Notes: a model not told the origin generated them from the letters alone. DNA of 64,000 bases from Platycnemis pennipes (GCA_933228895.1 OW121855.1:42670698-42734697); one strand, 5' to 3'. Positions 1-11,880 are shown, counted from the first letter of the stretch. A program made the numbers and translations.

Positions 1-482
1 AAGGTGACAAGCGGTAAACTCCTTTGCCCATCGAATTTGGATGTCGCGCACCTATTCCAACAACTTAACACCCTCGGGGGAACACATGAAAGTAAAAGCA
101 AGCAACGAAAATATACGTAATGTAAAGATGGAAGCAAATCAGAGCCATGTTCACACGATATAACGATGTATCAGTTGCTATATAGTAGATATCGCTCCCA
201 GAAGCAGCCAAACTAGACCATGCATTTTAGTCCTACTATAATGTGTGTGTGTTTTGTCAACTATAATATACCATAGAGAAATCGATAACCTTTTTACATT
301 GGCCACGCAATAATTGAAACGGTATATCGAGCTAATCTTATCTCACACTCCATTGCGAGGATCCAATAAACCGTGGTAGTGAGAAGGAATGTAGCACCAC
401 AAGAATGGATTCCCAGCGTCGAAGATGTGAAAGAAAAATTAAAGATACTTTTAGAACAAGATGGTTTCAAGTCCCTTTCAAG
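1..482. repeat. Interspersed repeat, copy A
   Basis: This stretch is repeated in the same orientation at 6035-6512 with small indels and substitutions. Shared landmarks include the stretch around a TGTGTGTGTGTT run (about 242-253) and the segment ending in CAAGATGGTTTCAAGTCCC. The left edge is cut by the window, so the full unit may be longer. Similarity ends abruptly near 482. No transposase or RT motif was recognised, so the class is unknown. Confidence 0.75.
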
Positions 483-750
483 TCAAATTTCTTTAAATTT
501 AGGTACCCAGCAACAGTCAAAAGATAAACCCAATGAGAGTAAAATAATGGATATATTTAGAAGCAAAATATTTGATTTAATTTGATTTACTGGCAAAGTT
601 GATTCTTCCATAATATTTCGCGATAAATATTAGCACCCTGCCATTATGCCTTAATTCTTTGGATAGTCGAAAGATCAGGCAGCAAGGATGTAACTATGTA
701 CGACTATGGTGAACTGAGGGCCGCATTTAAGAGTACAAAAGTTAAAAAAA

Positions 751-1384
751 ATGTTAGTAGCCTAAGGACAACTCCTTTCCTGAAGGGTTTTGGGATCGAA
801 TGCCGATATTTCATGCACATTTAAACTACGCCTTTGAGACAATATGGAGCCTTCGGAGATAGCATGCATGCCTATTAGAATTAAGAACGCTCTTTTTTCT
901 CTATACCCCTCAGAAAGAGAACGTTCCTCATTACGTTTTCTCCGAGAGAGAAAAGGTAATGAGAAACGTTCTCTTTCTGAGGGGTATAGAGAAAAAGATC
1001 TGAATTCAGCGAGAGGAGAGGACGATTTTCAGAGAGCCAGGGTTAATGTACCTCTGGGGAAAAATATATTTCATAGCAATGAAAATAAAGTAAGCATTAT
1101 TCTTGGTTTCCTCCCGATACTTCCGAAAACAACCCCGAATGACCACCCAAAAAGTCATAACACCTATGGTCCTTTTCACCAACCCTACTACTGAAAGGGG
1201 AAGGCGACGGCAATGCTAAACCAAATATTGGATGGTGTCCTCGAGAGCATTCGTAATTCTAATAGACATGCATGCTACCTCTGAAGGCTCTATATTCTCT
1301 CAAGGTGTAGTTAAAATGTGCATGAAATATCGGCGTTCGATCCCAAAACGCTCCAGGAAAAAGCTGTCTTTAAGCTACTTACAT
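751..1384. mobile_element. Fold-back (long terminal inverted repeat) element
   Basis: The arm at 751-892 is the reverse complement of 1245-1384 over about 140 bp with roughly 85% identity by eye. The shared core includes GTGCATGAAATATCGGC and GGCATGCATGCTA-like blocks. The unit is about 634 bp with no recognisable coding sequence, which fits a non-autonomous fold-back element or MITE. A separate hairpin (891-998) starts at the inner edge of the left arm. I could not define a clear target-site duplication, so the outer borders are approximate. Confidence 0.75.
891..998. repeat. Near-perfect 108-bp palindrome
   Basis: Bases 891-934 (through CTATACCCCTCAGAAAGAGA) pair almost perfectly with 956-998, with one mismatch and one T/A length difference. 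The centre at 935-955 is also self-complementary (TTTTCTC with GAGAAAA), so almost the whole 108 bp can fold as one hairpin. It reads through in one frame only by chance and is not treated as coding. Confidence 0.85.
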
Positions 1385-1995
1385 CGATATCGCATCGATA
1401 TCGTGACCTATATTTATAGAAGAATCGATACCCCTCTAGTATCGCCATTAAAACATTTATGGAGGGTCTTTTAATCGGCAGACCTTGAAAAATAATCATA
1501 GCAAGGTTTGTGACACCATAGCACATCAGCACAATAGCCTCGACGTTGTATTCCCGGTTGCGTCTGGCAGGAGCGAGCTACGCCGTGTGATCAAAAATCG
1601 ATTTTACTTTCGGCGTCGCAAACGGCCGTAAAAGTTCTCAACGGATTCCAACTCAGGACACTTCCTAGGATCTTGTGATGTAAGTAACTTTGCTCAATGT
1701 AGCTTTCTGCTATTTTCCTGCATGAAGAGAAAAAATTGACTTATAATAGGGTCCGGCAATTTGTTTTATATCTTTAGTAAATATTATAATAAATTCATGT
1801 TATTTACACGCAAAGAAAGGTAAGGAATTTTTTTATATGATGACATCGTTTTCTACCCAAAATTATTATCTTGCAAGGTTCAGCATCAGCTTCATTTTCT
1901 AATTTTCAGGGAAAATTGAAGGAGACCGATTTTTGCAAAAATTTATCAATTTGGACTTCATGTATATTGTTAATGCATGAAAACAAATGTACCAA
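1385..1995. other. Non-coding, no gene seen
   Basis: No coding or RNA feature recognised. The only local structure is a duplicated ATCGATATCGC motif at about 1382-1410, itself palindromic at CGATATCG. Confidence 0.5.
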
Positions 1996-2300
1996 TCAAT
2001 GGAGAATCAACATGCGAATTTTCAAAGTCCGAGATGAAAAATAACACTTTTGGACTTTTGACCAACTCTTGTCGATTTCAGCCCGCTGTGCTCTGATTCC
2101 ATTGCTAAATTTCCCATTATTCTGTCTTTGATGTACGGGACCGTTTTCCATTTTTTGATAAAACATTCTAACTTTTGAGTACAGACTGCCTCCTTCTCTC
2201 TGGAGTCTCTCCATCTCCTCGTACTGGTGACTCCACCACATCTCTCTTGCTATCTTTGCTCCTATCCTAAGTCCCTTGTTTATCTCCTTATAACACATTT
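1996..2300 (-). pseudogene. LINE-A 5' fragment (degenerate)
   Basis: Reading the minus strand, the peptide contains EEMERLQREG, MENGPVHQRQ and GKFSNGI. The same blocks occur on the plus strand in the larger LINE copy at 44461-44660 (MERLQIEG, MENGTVYQRQ, GNLAMEP), so this is a 5' fragment of the same non-LTR retrotransposon family, which lies just upstream of the reverse transcriptase core there. It is short, and sequence after about 2050 no longer matches the other copy. It is a dead fragment, not a host gene. Confidence 0.7.
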
Positions 2301-3490
2301 TGCCTATCTCTTTTTACATGTTTCCATTTCCTTCTTTCTTCGATCCTTTCTATCCTTTCTCCCCCCCTTCACTTTTGTCCCTCCCTTCTCCTACTACAGC
2401 GTTCCAGCCTTCATAACTATTACGTTCTTCCTGCCCTTAATTTTCCCGATTAATTCTTCCAACTGGTCATATACTTCGTCTACTTCGATATATAGGCCCA
2501 GAGTTAATCGGTAGGTAGTGAGATAGAAATGAATCTATTCACTCCAGGATCTTCCTTTCCTCCTCACTTGCGCTTCTTCTTTCGTTTTTCTCTATATGCA
2601 TTTAAAATTTCTATCAATTTATTATATAAACGCCTTCAGTCCATTTCTCTCTATTAGACGCCTAAATTTTGTAGCCACGTGGCACAACACACCGTACTAG
2701 CCTCTTCTATAATCTTTCCATAAGAGCAAAAACGCGTTAAATTCATCAATAAGAATTAATTTCCTATTTTGTGCCTTACACTGTTTTCCACGATGCTCTT
2801 GTGCAAAATAATCGCGCAGATTGGGTTTTTACCAGCGATGTCTGTGGAGATTTAAGACAGAGTTTAACCTAGGACCACCGGGTAACCACCTAAAAGAAAT
2901 AAAATATAAGTTATCTTTCACTCCCCTCACTAACCCGATCACCTTCCCCCACGGTGGCTTTCAGAGTATTGTGCAGATTTCTCATCCGAGTAACAAGCGA
3001 AGCGGTATGAAGGATCATTGTGGTCGAATTCGGACTCAGCCCGACATTCAAGAGCACCTGGCTCTCCATTCTGGCAGGAAGAATAATTAATATTCTTAAA
3101 GGCATGAAAAAATCTAACGAAGGGAAAGGGCGACTTTTGCTCCCCCCATTCCGCTAACCAATTATCTCCAGGAGAGGGAAAATCTGTCATGCAAATATGA
3201 TTCACTTTCATCCAAACGATTTGGATCATTAAGAACGAGAGTTATTATTCAATAGGGTTAAATTTTGTTACACTCCCCAGATGATTCTTTCATCAAAAAG
3301 TATTATGACTATAGAATTAAGGCGTAGAGTAAAGAGTTAATTGAGCCCCAAGATAAAGAACAGAATTATCAGTGAACATTTCAAGTGTGAGGATAAATTC
3401 ATCATAAAAAAATATAATTTGCCCTTTTGTCAAGATCAAAACTTGGTATTGTTTCGTTAAACGATCGTTATTGGGTTCACCGGGGGAGAT
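2301..3490. other. Non-coding, no gene seen
   Basis: Short open frames on both strands overlap each other and show no family motif. The pyrimidine-rich stretch at about 2300-2400 is low complexity. Nothing else is supported. Confidence 0.4.
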
Positions 3491-3496
3491 GAATAT

Positions 3497-3975
3497 TTGT
3501 TATATAATGCTTGTGATTCAATTAGGACAAAAATGAAAAGACAAATGGAAAGTTTAATATGGAGGGAGGCACTACATGGTGCAGAAACGTGGGCTTTGAG
3601 GAAAAAGGATGAAAATAGACTCACGGCTTTTGAGATGTGGGTGTGTAGGAGGATGGAGAAAGTAAAGCAGGTCGAGCGGAGGATGAACGATGTGGTAATA
3701 GAATCGGTAAGAGAGGAAAGAAATGTGACGGAGAAAAATATAAGTGTAGAAAGTGTGGATGGAAAAGGTAATGAAGGGTAATGATGTTTTAAAAGACGCG
3801 ATAGAGGGAAGAATATTGGGTGAGTGGGGAAGAGGGAGGAGAGGAACGGATTACATAGAATGATGGGTGTTAGGAGTTATGAGGGGCTGAAGAGGGTGAT
3901 CGTGTGAAATAAAGGGGTGTGGGATGAATTTAATGTCCATTTAGGCTTACCTTCACCGGTAGAAAACTGATAATA
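3497..3975 (+). pseudogene. LINE-A 3' end (RT C-terminal region)
   Basis: The translated sequence carries the characteristic C-terminal block of an arthropod endonuclease/reverse-transcriptase LINE: GAETWALRKKDENR, FEMWVCRRMEK and VERRMNDVVIESVREERN. The open frame stops near 3781. The nucleotide similarity to the copy at 47617-48005 continues to about 3975, where both copies share a CCTTCACCGG-like stretch that probably lies near the LINE 3' terminus. The copy is 5'-truncated (no RT catalytic core) and has no function of its own. Confidence 0.85.
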
Positions 3976-4594
3976 ATAACGCGTACATAATAGCACTAGT
4001 GTAGTGGAAAAGAAATTGTTGCTTAATATAAAATAATAAGCACCAATTATATTCATTCATTCAATTCCCATCCAAATTACTCCGAAGCATACTTCCGTGA
4101 CAAATGGATTGATAAATTCAAAGCATTTCACAATGCATTCACAACTCACCTCACGAATTCTGACTAATCACATATCCAACTCCTTTAGAACTGATTGCAT
4201 CATATTTAACCGACCGTCGGTGTGAAAAAGGTCTCGGAAACAGGTCACTGGTTTGAATCCGGAAGTGGTCTAGAGACACGTACAGTTATTCACAACCTGT
4301 ATGATTTTCAGGGTACCAGATCTTTTAAGAAAACCATAGGCAGCACATGGAATTCAACTGCACTCTATCCATATGCGTGAATTTCAAACGCCGTTGGGCT
4401 TAGCACAGTTAGGACTTAACCTCACCAAACAGAGCGGCCTCCGGATTGAAAACTGTGTTTTGCTCCCCCATTGAGCAATACCACCACACAAAGGGGCAAG
4501 AAAGAGTATAGCTACATGGTTGTAGGGTAGGTGCGGTGAGCACGGAGCTGGGGCTTCTTATACTGATAGACTGGGTTTCTAAACCTGGCAGGGG
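3976..4594. other. Non-coding, possible decayed repeats
   Basis: No gene was recognised. Stretches at about 4240-4260 and 4570-4590 vaguely resemble pol III B boxes but have no matching A box, so I do not call SINEs here. Confidence 0.35.
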
Positions 4595-4950
4595 TAGAGA
4601 TATTTCGTTATGTTATGTTATTCAGGGGAGGCAACCGATAGCTAAGGTCATTTACGCCATTTAGGATAGGTGGGTTATTGGGTAATGGTAGGAGTTTTCA
4701 GGGATGGAGGAAAGGTAGAGAGAAACCCGGCGTCAGCATGAGCCTACTCTCTACGACAGGCGTCAAGGGGACCAAGGCTTAACGTCCCATCCGACGGACG
4801 GAGTACTGAACCTGAAATACCCTCCACTAGGCACTCAAGTAGGGACCGGTTTGCCACTGAAAAATCCGCCACTTCCGGGAATCGAACCCAGGCCCCCGGG
4901 ATAGGAATCAGTACTCTAGCATCCCCCTCCCAATCCCCTAGAGATATTTC
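4595..4950 (-). mobile_element. tRNA-derived SINE with 12-bp target duplication
   Basis: A 332-bp body (4607-4938) is flanked by an exact direct repeat TAGAGATATTTC at 4595-4606 and 4939-4950. On the minus strand it starts with a tRNA-like head: an A-box-like GCTAGAGTACTGA followed by a B box GGGTTCGATTCC, then a tRNA-unrelated body. It ends in a short tail of AACAT repeats (4607-4620). Related copies lie at 36349-36692, 43235-43465, 43530-43715 and 56615-56917. The exact duplication indicates a clean LINE-mediated insertion. Confidence 0.92.
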
Positions 4951-6034
4951 ATTTTCCAAGTGAAGTACTGGATCAAACTCAATTTCTCTGTAGAGGACAC
5001 ATTAAGCTCAGTAATCCATCTGTTGCTTGGGACACTAAATGCTAACGCTAGCGTTATTAGCGCTAATAAATCCATAACGTATCTTTCACTCAAAGTAACG
5101 GACAGCTAGACCCCTTCTCCCTATCGACTGAGCATCATATAGTAACCCGACCCTCCCCTCTTGGTGATTTATATGTTTATTGACGGACCCCTATCTCGGA
5201 GAAACCTATCATTTGAAATAAGTGCTGCGCTGTGTTAAATACTCAGATTTTTCAAACAAATAGATCGAAAGGATCACAAGCAGCTAAGTTAAATAAAGAC
5301 GATATTTCGCTCTGGTAAATAAAGAATAATCACGAGTGCTCAGATAAAACTTTAGTACCACTAGTCCTCATTTCCGAGGACGATGGCAATAACATATAAA
5401 GTGAAGTGGTGAAAAATCGGAGAGGAATTTTTAGTAATAAATGGTAGTTAACTATCTACATTTGTAGTTGAACTTTTGAAAACTGACTGAATCCCGCATG
5501 ATTAATTTTAATTTTCGCGTCGTTTGACTGCCGCTTTTACACCCTGCCCTTCAGAGTTTTATTTTTCCTAACATACACTTATCGTCACGCCACCTTCCGA
5601 TCGTCTAAGTGCGAAGGAGTGGGTAAGAGGACAAGGGATGGATCTAAAGGATATTTTACACGGCGAAAGATCATGCGCATGAAGTTCATGCTAAACTCAT
5701 ATCGAATATACCTAGGGACTTGAGACGTAGAGCTTAACCGACAAGAGAATTTTCGCCGGAACGGAAGATCTCGAAGCACGGAAGGGAAGGTTACCGGATA
5801 CGCCTAAACGCCATCTCTCGAACATCTTCGAAAGCACAAGCTTCAGACACTTGAAGAGACCTCTGGAATTTTCTCGAGGCGCCAAATTCGGTCATCATAT
5901 TTGTGGCCTCTTCAAAAAATACTTACATTGAGTTCGAACAAATGGAGAGTTAATTTATTAAACTAAAGGCTTAACTATAAACATCCTGTGGGATTTTTTT
6001 CAGCAAAAAGAGCAATCAATCAGGTCACCATCTA
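4951..6034. other. Non-coding, no gene seen
   Basis: Nothing recognisable was found except small palindromes around 5041-5072 (TAACGCTAGCGTTA and TTAGCGCTAA). Confidence 0.4.
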
Positions 6035-6512
6035 AAGGTGACAGGTGGTAAACTCCTTTGCCCATCGAATTTGGATGAAGCTGTTGTGCTCCAATTTCGA
6101 CAACTTAACGCCCCCGTGGGAACAAATGAAAGTAAAAGCAAGCACCGAAAATATAATGTAAAGATGGAACCAAATTAGAGCCAAGTTCACACGATATGAC
6201 GATGTATCAGTTGCTATATAGTAGATATCGCTCCCAGAAGCAGCCACACTAGACCATGTATTTTAGTCCTACTATAATGTGTGTGTGTTTTATCAACTAA
6301 ATATTCCAGACAGAAATCGATAACCTTTTTACATTGGCCATGCAATAATTGAAACGGTAGGTATATCGAGCTAATCTTACCTCATGCTCCATTACGTTGA
6401 TCCAATAAACCGAGGTAGTGAGAAAGAATGTAACACCACAAGAATGGATTTCGAAATGTGAAAGAAAAATTAAAGATATATTTAGAACAAGATGGTTTCA
6501 AGTCCCTTTCAA
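6035..6512. repeat. Interspersed repeat, copy B
   Basis: Second copy of the sequence at 1-482, in the same orientation and about 6.0 kb away. It is contiguous with copy A from AAGGTGACA to CAAGTCCCTTTCAA, with a few indels, including a shorter join at about 6450. The two copies diverge sharply after this point. This could be a dispersed repeat of unknown class or the edges of a local duplication. Confidence 0.75.
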
Positions 6513-8754
6513 AATTCAACAACATATTCTAGGAGCGGATTTAATGTTAATTAAATATGCTGTTTCTTCATTTTCAGATAGTTATGTAATACTAGAAGCA
6601 TGCCTGTGAACATGCAGTGGAATATTAAAGCACCATTTAAAATTTTAAAAATCGAGGATGCAATCTATTGAGGCATGAATCATGACATAAATGATAATAT
6701 GTCACTGACATAATAGAATTTCACGAGGATATTTCAACTAAAAACTCATTTAAAGTGAAAATTATTATAGTACACCCTCTAACATTTTACTATTATAATT
6801 CACTTCACAATTTTAGTTATCCATAAAATTTTACATATCAGAGGTGTAACGAATATAAATTGAAGTTGGCAATTTCCGGAGCCAGAGAGAAATAAAAAAA
6901 ATCTGTATTTATTGACATTAGAATGGAACTTTTACTTACAACAAGGCTCTGCAGAGGCACATCCTTATTCCCTGCCAGCCAGTAATTCGGTTAAAGGTTT
7001 CACAATCTTTCATCCATGATTTTCCTTTTCCACATCTGCAACCAAACCCGGCATAGAAAATGGAATGTTTCCTGTTGAAACAGGCATTAAATTATAAGTC
7101 ATCAAGGAATATGCACCACCAAAAATTACCAATTGTCATGATGAACACTGCTTCAAATGGGAAAATACTATCAACTCAAAGAATGTCCATCAATACCAGA
7201 GTAAGTATAATATATTTTTCTCTTTCAAGTTAAAAATGATGACTGATAATGAATAGAGTGCATGTTTTCCTTATTCTGAGATGAGGCTGCCAAGGGAAGG
7301 CCTTTTATAGCAAATGATTTCAGTTCAATCAGCACCAGTTGAATTAATATAACATTGTACAAAACAAGTCTTCATCAGCTTAAGCTGTGTGTATAAAATT
7401 GATTTACTTATAGAACTCAATCGGACCAATTAGATGTTTAATGTTAATACCTATGATTATCTAAAAGCTTACAACAGTCCAAACAAAGTGATTGAAGCAC
7501 AATAAAAATTCCATTCAAGGGTATCAGTTGTAATAGAGCAAACTCACTCTCCATCATCGCTGATCGCATTCACAAATGGCCTATTTCTATTGATGGCCAT
7601 TTGGGATGGAGTTTCTCTAATAGCTAATACCCAAATATATTAATATTCCAACTAAATCCTGGAAACCCATGCAATGATAAATAATATATATAATATGCAT
7701 ATGCCAAGAGAGTATAATAACCAATACCTTCATTACTATGTGGTGTTGATGTAACACAATTCAACATTACATAACCTCTACTCATGAATTCATTTTTTGT
7801 GAGACTATTTGGGCTGTCACATACAACAAAGGAGAAAAAATATTTTTTTTATACATATAATTCAAATGATTACAATATATTTTGAATTTGACACCAGAAT
7901 GTCCAACCTGCCATTGGCATACCTATGTTATAAAAATCTGTTGTGACAACCAACAACCGTAAAATTCGTTAAACATTTATTACTCTTCAACCTTAACGAT
8001 TACCCATTGTCAATTCTGAAGGTATAACTGTACCTTCCAAAGTTTTTTTTAACCTGGGACTCATTTATTTCCAAGATAATAAAATACAACTCTGGACTAC
8101 CTGGTAAGAGCGAAATACATTATATCAACTAATAAAATTCTCCATATTAACAATGAAGTCATTATTTGAAACTTGAAAATAAGGTATTTAAAGTGTCGCA
8201 GCAGTGAGTTATTCCCATTTTTCAGAAGAAAATCCATGACTGTATTCAACACCCTGGAATGACTAATAGTATAGAAAAAATACTGGTCCCCAGAAAATTA
8301 ATTGCTCTAGCATAAAGAAACCGTATCGATATAAAAATACCGTAAACCTGCCATCCTGGAAGTGATTCCAAAAGTGGCGCCAGGGAATTAGGACGGACAA
8401 AAGGTGGATGAAAGATATTTGAAAGTCCTTCCTTGAATGGAACAATATTTTTTCATTCTACGGTATTTTAAAAAAATCAAGGTAAACCAACCTCTATGTA
8501 ATTTACCCGCAAAGTTATTATCCTCGGGGTAAGGATGGGATCAAGGAGTGCAGAGAACACTTATTGGATGGGATCCATGATGGGATACATCCCAGATTGC
8601 TTAACCGCCATTACTTTCATAATTCTTCCTAACCGTTCTGACATCTGGTGGTACGAAGTAGAATTGAAGACAATCGAGTTACGAAAAGTTAAATGTGTTT
8701 ATATGTGCCTCTACAACCTGTTAAGCCAATTAATTTTCGCGTGAATAACATTAT
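6513..8754. other. Upstream intergenic of Ly6 gene; no gene seen
   Basis: AT-rich sequence with only short random open frames and no recognised repeats. The last few hundred bases should include the Ly6 gene promoter, but I see no confident TATA or Inr element. Confidence 0.4.
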
Positions 8755-9900
8755 ATGGAAATGGAAAAGATTTATCTGGTTTTCTTAGTTTTTACCTTTA
8801 CAATTCACGCAAGTACGCATGCATCACTTAGATTTTTCTGTTTGTTTTAATTGATATTGGGCGTGGCCTGTATCTCTGTTCAAAAGATCGTTGTGAAAAA
8901 AGCCTCGTTTATGTTGAACCGTAAGCTTAGTTCTACTTGTAAGTTTTTTGTTTCATATTAAAACGCAATTGGTTTCTCATTCTTCGTCTAGGTCATGGGT
9001 TGTATTGTTATGAATGTGTATCGACGTACCCAGGGTGCGGTAAAGAATTCAATTGGATTTTTCACTGGGGAATTTACTGCCCAGAATATAACGATAAGTG
9101 TGTGAAACTGATTGAGCGCAAAGGAGGTATGCTGATAATTTTGCATATATATATATATATGTACGTATACCTGTGTTCGAGATTCTATTTTAAACTACTT
9201 GTATTTTTCATACACAGAGGAGGAAATAATTACCCGGGCTTGCCTTAGTTCATTGAGTAGTATAAGGACTGATATACCTGCTGATAAGTACGAAGGATGT
9301 CGGCCGGGTGTGAAAGACTTGAAGCTTGCAAATTACGTTAACCATTCTATCCCGCAACACGACGTTAAAAGGTAAAGCAGTTTTTGTGAAATTAATTTTA
9401 AAGGAGGGAGGTCGGCGAATGTACATTCTCTTTACGCCTTCCTTCTGCTTTCAAATATGTTAGGAACATGTTTTTCTCAACCCGTCGTCCCTAAATTATG
9501 TTGATTAAATTAAATTGTCGTCCCTAAATTAAATACTGCCGCTGCTTATTATCTCTCAATCGCCAACCATAGTTTCTGGGTTTGATGAGGTTGGATTTCC
9601 ACTTCCTGGGACATGGTTGTGTGTATTCATCTAAGTTGTTGTTTAATACCCTTAGGTAATGGCCGAAAGTGTAATAAATGAGTAAATGAAGGATGATGGG
9701 TTGGGATCTAATATTCCAGGTGCATAAATTTTGTATGGCTGGTGATGCTCCAAAATTCACTCTATTTCTTTTTCAGAGATCACTATGATGAAGTCAACTG
9801 GTGCTTCTGTTACTTTGACGACAGGTGCAACTCAGCGAATACAATTAGCCTCACATGGCTCCTGGGTTTACTCTTTGCCATTCCCCTTCTTCTTAGATGA
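8755..9900 (+). CDS. GPI-anchored Ly6/uPAR-domain protein (156 aa, 4 exons)
   Basis: Exons 8755-8812, 8992-9126, 9218-9371 and 9777-9900 join with matching phases (1, 1, 2) at GT-AG introns. The product starts with a hydrophobic signal peptide (about residues 1-20). The mature part begins LYCYECVSTYPGCG and has ten cysteines (25, 28, 35, 49, 56, 73, 92, 125, 127, 133), ending in the CN pair (133-134) that marks three-finger Ly6 domains. A sequon sits at N106. A hydrophobic C-terminus (about 138-156) after a small-residue stretch suggests GPI anchoring. The blocks IRTDIPADKYEGC and WCFCYFDDRCN fit insect Ly6 proteins of the quiver/crooked/boudin/retroactive group, which act in septate junctions, channel regulation or cuticle formation. 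I cannot say which ortholog this is. The ATG at 8755 is chosen because it precedes the signal peptide; an in-frame ATG at 8761 is an alternative. Confidence 0.88.
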
Positions 9901-11050
9901 GTCCGTTAAATTTGCGGAAGAATCTCAGCAGACTGCAGTTACTACTTGACCATTTGCCGTCCAAGCATTTAAGTGATGTAACTGCCAAATATGTAGTTTG
10001 TATGGCTCAAAAATTAGCAAACCCCCAAACTAAGATATTGTATGCCTCATGTTGAATGCTGTTTTTCATATGTATTGTTACATATTTTTATATAAGCTTT
10101 TAGATTTCATGCACCATTTTTTAGTATAAATTTTTAAAAATGTGTTATGACAAATTCAATGTTGAGAAACTGCTGAAATACTCCATGGATATTTTATTCC
10201 ATGTGTTGAAAGTATATACTTGAGTAGTGCAGCTATACGTTAATCAAGTCATTGAATTTTTATGGCTTGAATGAGCCATTTCCTTGTGAAAGATATTATT
10301 CTGCACATACATTCCGTCCAGTGTTTTGTGCAAATCCACCACATTATTCTATGTGTTGAAAGTACTCGAGTGCATATAGAAGTTAATCAAGTCATTGAAT
10401 TTTTATGGCTTTACTGAGCCATTTCCTTGTGAAAGATATTATTCTGCACATGCATTCCGTCCAATATTTTGTGCAAATCCACTCCATCCTAAATTTATCA
10501 AGGTAAATTCTGTGTTTTTACTCTATGATCAGTTTTGGATGATGTGACAAAAATGATTTTAAATCAAAGTAATGAAAACCTCTTCCAGGTGCAATGTGTT
10601 CGAATTTTGGCTTCAATTTCACTAGAGTTTTATTTGGATTATAATGCCATTCATTTTGTGTCAGCAGCCTTGTGTAGAAAAATAGTTTGGAGCAGACATC
10701 AACCACTTTCATCATGATGGTTGGGGACACTTTTAAGTGTGTGCTGCAAGAGTTGTAAAAAGAGCTAAGAGGCTGGTTGATTGGAGAAAAGTATTGGTTA
10801 TTGTTTGGGTAAAAGAGGTGATTGTGTGGATAATAGCCCTTATAAGACTCTGAAAGTGAAAGCAGGGATTCGAATACATTCATGGTGTGACATACACAAA
10901 TCTATTTTATGTATAATTTTATCGCCTGTTTCTCCTGTATTTTAGCATTCACATTCTATTATGATATTATGTTTCGTACATGAATTCTTATTGCATTCAT
11001 GTCATACAAATGTAAAACTGAATTTTAATAAATTTTTTAAATATTCTTCT
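9901..11050 (+). other. Probable 3' UTR of the Ly6 gene with poly(A) signal
   Basis: After the stop at 9898-9900 the sequence is AT-rich and non-coding. A canonical AATAAA lies at 11027-11032, followed by T-rich sequence. That would give a 3' UTR of about 1.1 kb. The inference rests on distance and signal only; earlier cleavage is possible. Confidence 0.45.
10194..10490. repeat. Tandem duplication, unit about 148 bp x2
   Basis: Unit 1 (10194-10341) and unit 2 (10342-about 10490) both run from TTATTCYATGTGTTGAAAGT to TTTTGTGCAAATCCAC, with few differences. It lies within the probable Ly6 3' UTR. Confidence 0.85.
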
Positions 11051-11101
11051 TAGTATTTCTTTCATGGAAAAACGTTAATTTAATATCTGCCACAGTTTAA
11101 A

Positions 11102-11717
11102 CATTTTAGCAATCCACAATGTTGGTAAACATCATCAGATTCAACATTTATTCTATTGAAAATATGTGAAAGTTGCCTGTGTGGTATTTAAGGAATTAAC
11201 ACTAATACCAAAATTGTTGTAAGGCACCAAACTCCACACTGAATTCAAGTATGTAGGTGCACCAAAATAATTTGGTAGCATACTTATGAAAATGGTACTT
11301 CATTAACTGGATAGGAGATGACAAAATGAGTTGGATCAAAAGTTAAATCACTAGACTCATGACATTGTTTTTTCCACATACTTTTCACGAGCATAGCATA
11401 ACAAAGTTTGATTCTCCAAATGTATGAGGGTATTAACTGGGAAAATTTACAAATGATTTTAATGATGTGGCTGCAAACGGGTAAATATACATATACTTTT
11501 CACAGTTGAAGTTGATGAAATATACTAAAGGGCTTACTACTCAATGATGAGCTTGCATCAAATAGGTATGTCAAACTATTTCATGAACAAACTTAATAAA
11601 ATGAATAATTAACTTGTGTTCATTCCTTAAATGCTACACAAGCATATTTTCACATATTTGCAATAGAATAAAGGATGAATCTGATGATGTTTTGCAACAC
11701 TGTGGATTGCTAAAATG
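11102..11717. mobile_element. Inverted-repeat (MITE-like) element
   Basis: Left arm 11102-about 11215 and right arm about 11603-11717 are reverse complements over about 113 bp, both starting CATTTTAGCAATCCACA when read inward. No coding capacity was seen. A 20-bp direct repeat (AAAATGAATAATTAACTTGT, at 11598-11617 and 11712-11731) brackets most of the right arm, hinting that the arm itself was added or duplicated. Class and target duplication are not determined. Confidence 0.75.
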
Positions 11718-11799
11718 AATAATTAACTTGTCTTTATTTAATCTGTGAATTTAGGACTTTTGAAGTACTCTTACAATTAACAGAATCGACATCACAAAC

Positions 11800-11880
11800 A
11801 TCCATGCCCGGGCAGGATTCAAACTCATGGCCCTGGTATCAACATGCAGTGGATTTACCCCGCTGGCATCATGGGGTGTT
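11800..11880 (-). repeat. Possible tRNA-like SINE head
   Basis: On the minus strand, a GCCAGCGGGGTAAAT A-box-like motif is followed about 30 bases later by GAGTTTGAATCC, close to a B-box consensus. It is only a head; no body, tail or duplication was identified. Confidence 0.35.

Noticed and set aside
844..1194. 116-codon open frame
   Set aside because: It runs through a palindrome and a fold-back arm; the reading is an accident of the inverted repeat.
4860..4935. tRNA gene (A and B boxes on the minus strand)
   Set aside because: The boxes belong to a SINE: exact target duplications, long non-tRNA body, and several related copies; no cloverleaf could be drawn.
8535..8744. Upstream exon or small gene before the Ly6 gene
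   Set aside because: No motif, and no splice phase links it to the signal-peptide exon at 8755.
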